From assembly GCF_000427665.1 (NCBI RefSeq), contig NZ_KE386572.1, forward strand, positions 372,001 through 436,000: a DNA stretch of 64,000 nt. The letters are read 5' to 3'. This stretch comes from Geminicoccus roseus DSM 18922 (GTDB taxonomy: Bacteria; Pseudomonadota; Alphaproteobacteria; Geminicoccales; Geminicoccaceae). Below the pieces are notes generated by a model. That model did no database searches, was not told where the DNA came from, and was given only the letters and a program-made list of their open reading frames with translations. Both the position numbers and the translations under genes were made by a program. Positions 61,669 to 64,000 of this stretch are shown here, piece by piece. The first letter of the stretch is position 1, and each line of letters starts with the position of its first letter.

Positions 61669-62511
61669 ATGCTCGACACCCTGCCGGCCATCCTGGTCGA
61701 GCCCATCATCCGCGCCGCCCTGCTGGAGGATCTCGGCCGGGCCGGCGACATCACCACCATGGCGGTGGTGCCGGCCGAGGCGCCGATGCGCTGCCGCCTG
61801 GCCGCCCGCCAGCCCGGGCGCCTGGCCGGAATCGAGGTGGCCGCCCAGACCTTCCGGCTGCTCGATCCGTCGATCCGGATCGAGACCCTGCGCAGCGATG
61901 GCGATGCGGTCGCCGCCGGCGACGCGGTCCTGGAGCTGTCGGGCCGGGCGCGCTCGATCCTGACCGGCGAGCGCACCGCCCTGAACCTGGCCTCGCGCCT
62001 GTCCGGGATCGCCACCGCCACCGCCGCCATGGTCGAGGCGGCTAGGCCGCACCCGGCCAGGATCACCTGCACCCGCAAGACCACGCCCGGCCTGCGCGCC
62101 CTGGAGAAGCAGGCGGTCCGCGCCGGCGGCGGCGTCAACCACCGCTTCGGCCTGGATGACGCGATCCTGATCAAGGACAACCACATCGCGATCGCCGGCG
62201 GGATCATGACCGCCATTGAGAGGGCCAAAGCGGCCGCGGGCCACCTGGTCAAGATCGAGGTCGAGGTCGACACGCTGGACCAGCTCCGCGAGGCGATGCA
62301 GGTCGGAGTCGATGCCGTCCTCCTGGACAACATGGACCCGGCCACGCTTGCCGAGGCGGTCCGCATCGTCGCCGGCCGGGCGGTGACCGAGGCGTCCGGC
62401 CGGGTCAACGCGCAGACCGTGGGCGCGATCGCCGCGTCTGGCGTGGACCTGATCTCGGTCGGCTGGCTGACCCACAGCGCGCCGATCCTGGACCTGGGCC
62501 TCGACGTCTAG
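61669..62511 (+). CDS. nadC: Nicotinate-nucleotide pyrophosphorylase (carboxylating)
   Basis: 280 aa; converts quinolinate and PRPP to nicotinate mononucleotide. TCTRKTTPGLRALEKQAV (about 134-151), GGGVNHRFGLDDAILIKDNH and the VDTLDQLREAM, VLLDNMDP and EASGRVN motifs are all canonical. GAGGAGAG precedes the ATG (61669). Ends the nadABC operon; no clear terminator in the 97 bp after it. Confidence 0.95.
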   Translation: MLDTLPAILVEPIIRAALLEDLGRAGDITTMAVVPAEAPMRCRLAARQPGRLAGIEVAAQTFRLLDPSIRIETLRSDGDAVAAGDAVLELSGRARSILTGERTALNLASRLSGIATATAAMVEAARPHPARITCTRKTTPGLRALEKQAVRAGGGVNHRFGLDDAILIKDNHIAIAGGIMTAIERAKAAAGHLVKIEVEVDTLDQLREAMQVGVDAVLLDNMDPATLAEAVRIVAGRAVTEASGRVNAQTVGAIAASGVDLISVGWLTHSAPILDLGLDV

Positions 62512-62608
62512 GGCCGGGCCCACCGGCTCTCCGTCACCGCCCTGTTTCAATTCTGTTGAAAATCTGCCGCATTCCACCCAGGTTGGCCCGGTCCGGACGG
62601 GGGGACAT

Positions 62609-63268
62609 GTGGACGCTGCGGTGAAGAACGAGGCGACGCCGGAACCGGTGCTGAAGGTCGGCCCGCGCCTGCGCGCCCTGCGCAAGGGCCAGGGCATGTC
62701 GCTGGCGGCGCTCTCCGGCCGGGCCGACCTGTCGATCGGGATGCTGTCCCAGATCGAGCGCGGCCTGTCCAATCCCTCGCTCGCCTCGTTGTCGCGGATC
62801 GCCCGGGCGCTGGGCGTGCCGGCGGTCGAGCTGTTCGATGCCCGCCAGGACGAGGCCGCCGGCGATCCGGCGCCGGTGGTCCAGCGCGGCCGCAGGCGCC
62901 CGCCTTTGGTGTTCGAGCGGTTCGGGCTCACCAAGGAGATCGTCTCGCCGGTACGCTCGCCGCGCCTGCGGATGATCCTGGTCACCCTCGCGGCCGGCGG
63001 CCGTTCCAGCGATGGCCCCTATGTCCATGAGGGCGAGGAAGGTGGCCTGGTGCTGGAGGGCGCCCTGGAGCTCCAGGTGGCCGGCCGGATCCACCGGCTG
63101 GCAGCCGGCGATTCGTTCCAGTTCGACAGCTCGCAGCCGCACTGCTTCCGCAACATCCATGACGGGATCACCCGGGCGCTCTGGGCGATCTCGGCGGCGC
63201 CGGCGCAGGCGGCCGCATCCGCAACAACCGCAAGAACCAGGGCCCGGCCGTCGCCCGGGCACCGCTGA
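62609..63268 (+). CDS. XRE-family regulator with C-terminal cupin (PuuR-like)
   Basis: 219 aa. N-terminal helix-turn-helix (about 16-72: RLRALRKGQGMSLAALSGRADLS, IGMLSQIERGLSNPSLASLSRIARALG), then a cupin_2 domain (VHEGEEGGLVLEGALELQVAG, GDSFQFDSSQPHCFRN). This architecture is common for regulators of polyamine and amino-acid uptake. GTG start. Lies 14 bp before a PotD/PotF-like gene, so it likely controls it. Confidence 0.87.
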   Translation: MDAAVKNEATPEPVLKVGPRLRALRKGQGMSLAALSGRADLSIGMLSQIERGLSNPSLASLSRIARALGVPAVELFDARQDEAAGDPAPVVQRGRRRPPLVFERFGLTKEIVSPVRSPRLRMILVTLAAGGRSSDGPYVHEGEEGGLVLEGALELQVAGRIHRLAAGDSFQFDSSQPHCFRNIHDGITRALWAISAAPAQAAASATTARTRARPSPGHR

Positions 63269-63282
63269 AGGGGGGACAACAG

Positions 63283-64000
63283 ATGTCGATGCAAACAAGG
63301 AGCCTGATCGCCGGGCTGGGCCTTCTGGCGACCGCGGCGCTGCCGGGCCAGGCGGATGCCCGCGACTTCACCGTCGCGTCCTGGGGCGGCAACTACCAGG
63401 ACGCCCAGCGCGACGTGTACTTCACCCCGTTCGCCGAGCAGCAGGGCGGCATCCGGGTGCTGGAGGAGACCTATCTGGGCGGCCTCGCCCAGATCAAGGC
63501 GATGGTCGAGACCGGCAACGTCACCTGGGACGTGCTGATGATCGAGCGCAGCGACCTGATCGTCGGCTGCGACGAGGGCCTGCTGGAGGAGCTGGACTGG
63601 GACGCCGTCGGCGGCGAGGACAAGCTGGTGGAGCAGGCGGTCCATCCCTGCGGCGCCGGCAACGTCGTGGTCTCGACCGGCTTCGCCTACGACCCGGCGC
63701 GGGTGACCGACGCGCCCAAGGACTATGCCGACTTCTGGAACGTCGAGAAATGGCCGGGCAAGCGCGGCCTGCGCGGGATCCCGAAGAGCACGCTGGAGCT
63801 GGCCCTGATCGCCGACGGCGTGCCGCTCGACCAGGTCTACGAGGTGCTGGGCACGCCCGAGGGCCTGGACCGGGCGTTCGCCAAGATGGACGAGCTGAAG
63901 CCGCACATCCAGTTCTGGGAGGCCGGCGCCCAGCCGGTGGAATGGCTGGCGGCGGGCGACGTGGTGATGAGCACCGCCTATAACGGCCGGATCGCGCTCG
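63283..64000 (+). CDS. Polyamine-type ABC transporter binding protein, 3' end cut by window edge
   Basis: At least 239 residues seen. Signal peptide (about 1-26, LIAGLGLLATAALPGQADA), then the PotD/PotF-like fold: FTVASWGGNYQDAQRDVYFTPFAEQQGG, VETGNVTWDVLMIERSDLIVG, then VVSTGFAYDPARV and FWNVEKWPGKRGLRG. GGGGGA lies upstream of the ATG. Probably the first gene of a spermidine/putrescine-class importer that continues to the right. Confidence 0.87.
   Translation, partial: MSMQTRSLIAGLGLLATAALPGQADARDFTVASWGGNYQDAQRDVYFTPFAEQQGGIRVLEETYLGGLAQIKAMVETGNVTWDVLMIERSDLIVGCDEGLLEELDWDAVGGEDKLVEQAVHPCGAGNVVVSTGFAYDPARVTDAPKDYADFWNVEKWPGKRGLRGIPKSTLELALIADGVPLDQVYEVLGTPEGLDRAFAKMDELKPHIQFWEAGAQPVEWLAAGDVVMSTAYNGRIAL

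Overview
The window is about 70% G+C, densely packed, and has many 1-4 bp stop/start overlaps (ATGA, GTGA, TGATG). Gene content and style suggest an alphaproteobacterium, probably of the Rhodospirillales/Geminicoccales type: an mreBCD-mrdA block, a NadQ-type regulator next to nadABC, a leucine-rich leader peptide in front of leuA, a bfd/bacterioferritin pair, and a MoxR/VWA operon. The lineage is inferred from gene content; no rRNA is present. There are no insertion sequences, phage genes, CRISPR arrays or obvious pseudogenes. Two genes run off the edges: mrdA on the left and a polyamine-type binding protein on the right.

Layout. 1-3.6 kb (minus): cell-shape genes mreB, mreC, mreD and mrdA. 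4.2-7.7 kb (minus): a complete ECF importer (S component, fused double ATPase, T component) translationally coupled to a purine-type phosphoribosyltransferase. 7.8-9.6 kb (minus): leuA with a Leu-rich leader peptide and a strong terminator. 9.7-15.7 kb: a ribose/xylose-class sugar ABC importer ending in an LVIVD-like propeller protein, with a divergent AraC regulator. 15.7-17.7 kb: an A+T-richer intergenic stretch and a MauG-like di-haem cytochrome. 17.7-24.9 kb: a polyprenol-sugar-type glycosylation group (methyltransferase, GT2, LPG-synthase-like membrane protein, large membrane protein), then an amidohydrolase and a spore coat U domain protein. 25-27 kb (minus): bfd, an Fe(III)-type ABC ATPase and bfr. 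27-30.4 kb: an orphan sarcosine-oxidase-beta-like enzyme, a small phosphatase, a lipoprotein, a 65-residue LuxR-type protein and tRNA-Glu(UUC).

30.5-49 kb is the most unusual part. A CadC-like membrane regulator (N-terminal winged-helix-like region, TM helix, TolB/TPR periplasmic part) is divergent from a nearly gapless 15 kb operon. The operon encodes an 80-residue conserved protein, a beta-barrel protein, a formylglycine-generating enzyme, a Tat-exported sulfatase, a MoxR ATPase, a HAD lipoprotein, DUF58, DUF4381, a fused BatA-BatB protein, a TPR protein, BatD, DUF3300, DUF2950 and a membrane protein. A class III nucleotide cyclase follows. A perfect 22-bp palindrome lies in the shared promoter region. 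My reading is an envelope module in which a dedicated MoxR/VWA machine serves an exported sulfatase; the component families are known, but the joint function is inferred.

49-57.7 kb: an MFS transporter and a surface-glycan group (LpxL-like protein lacking its catalytic dyad, GNAT/FemAB-like protein, formyltransferase, GT4, flippase, CapK-like adenylating enzyme). 58-62.5 kb: nadQ and nadABC, with two copies of a TATGCTCA-type palindrome in front of nadA. 62.6-64 kb: a cupin-XRE regulator and a partial PotD/PotF-like binding protein.
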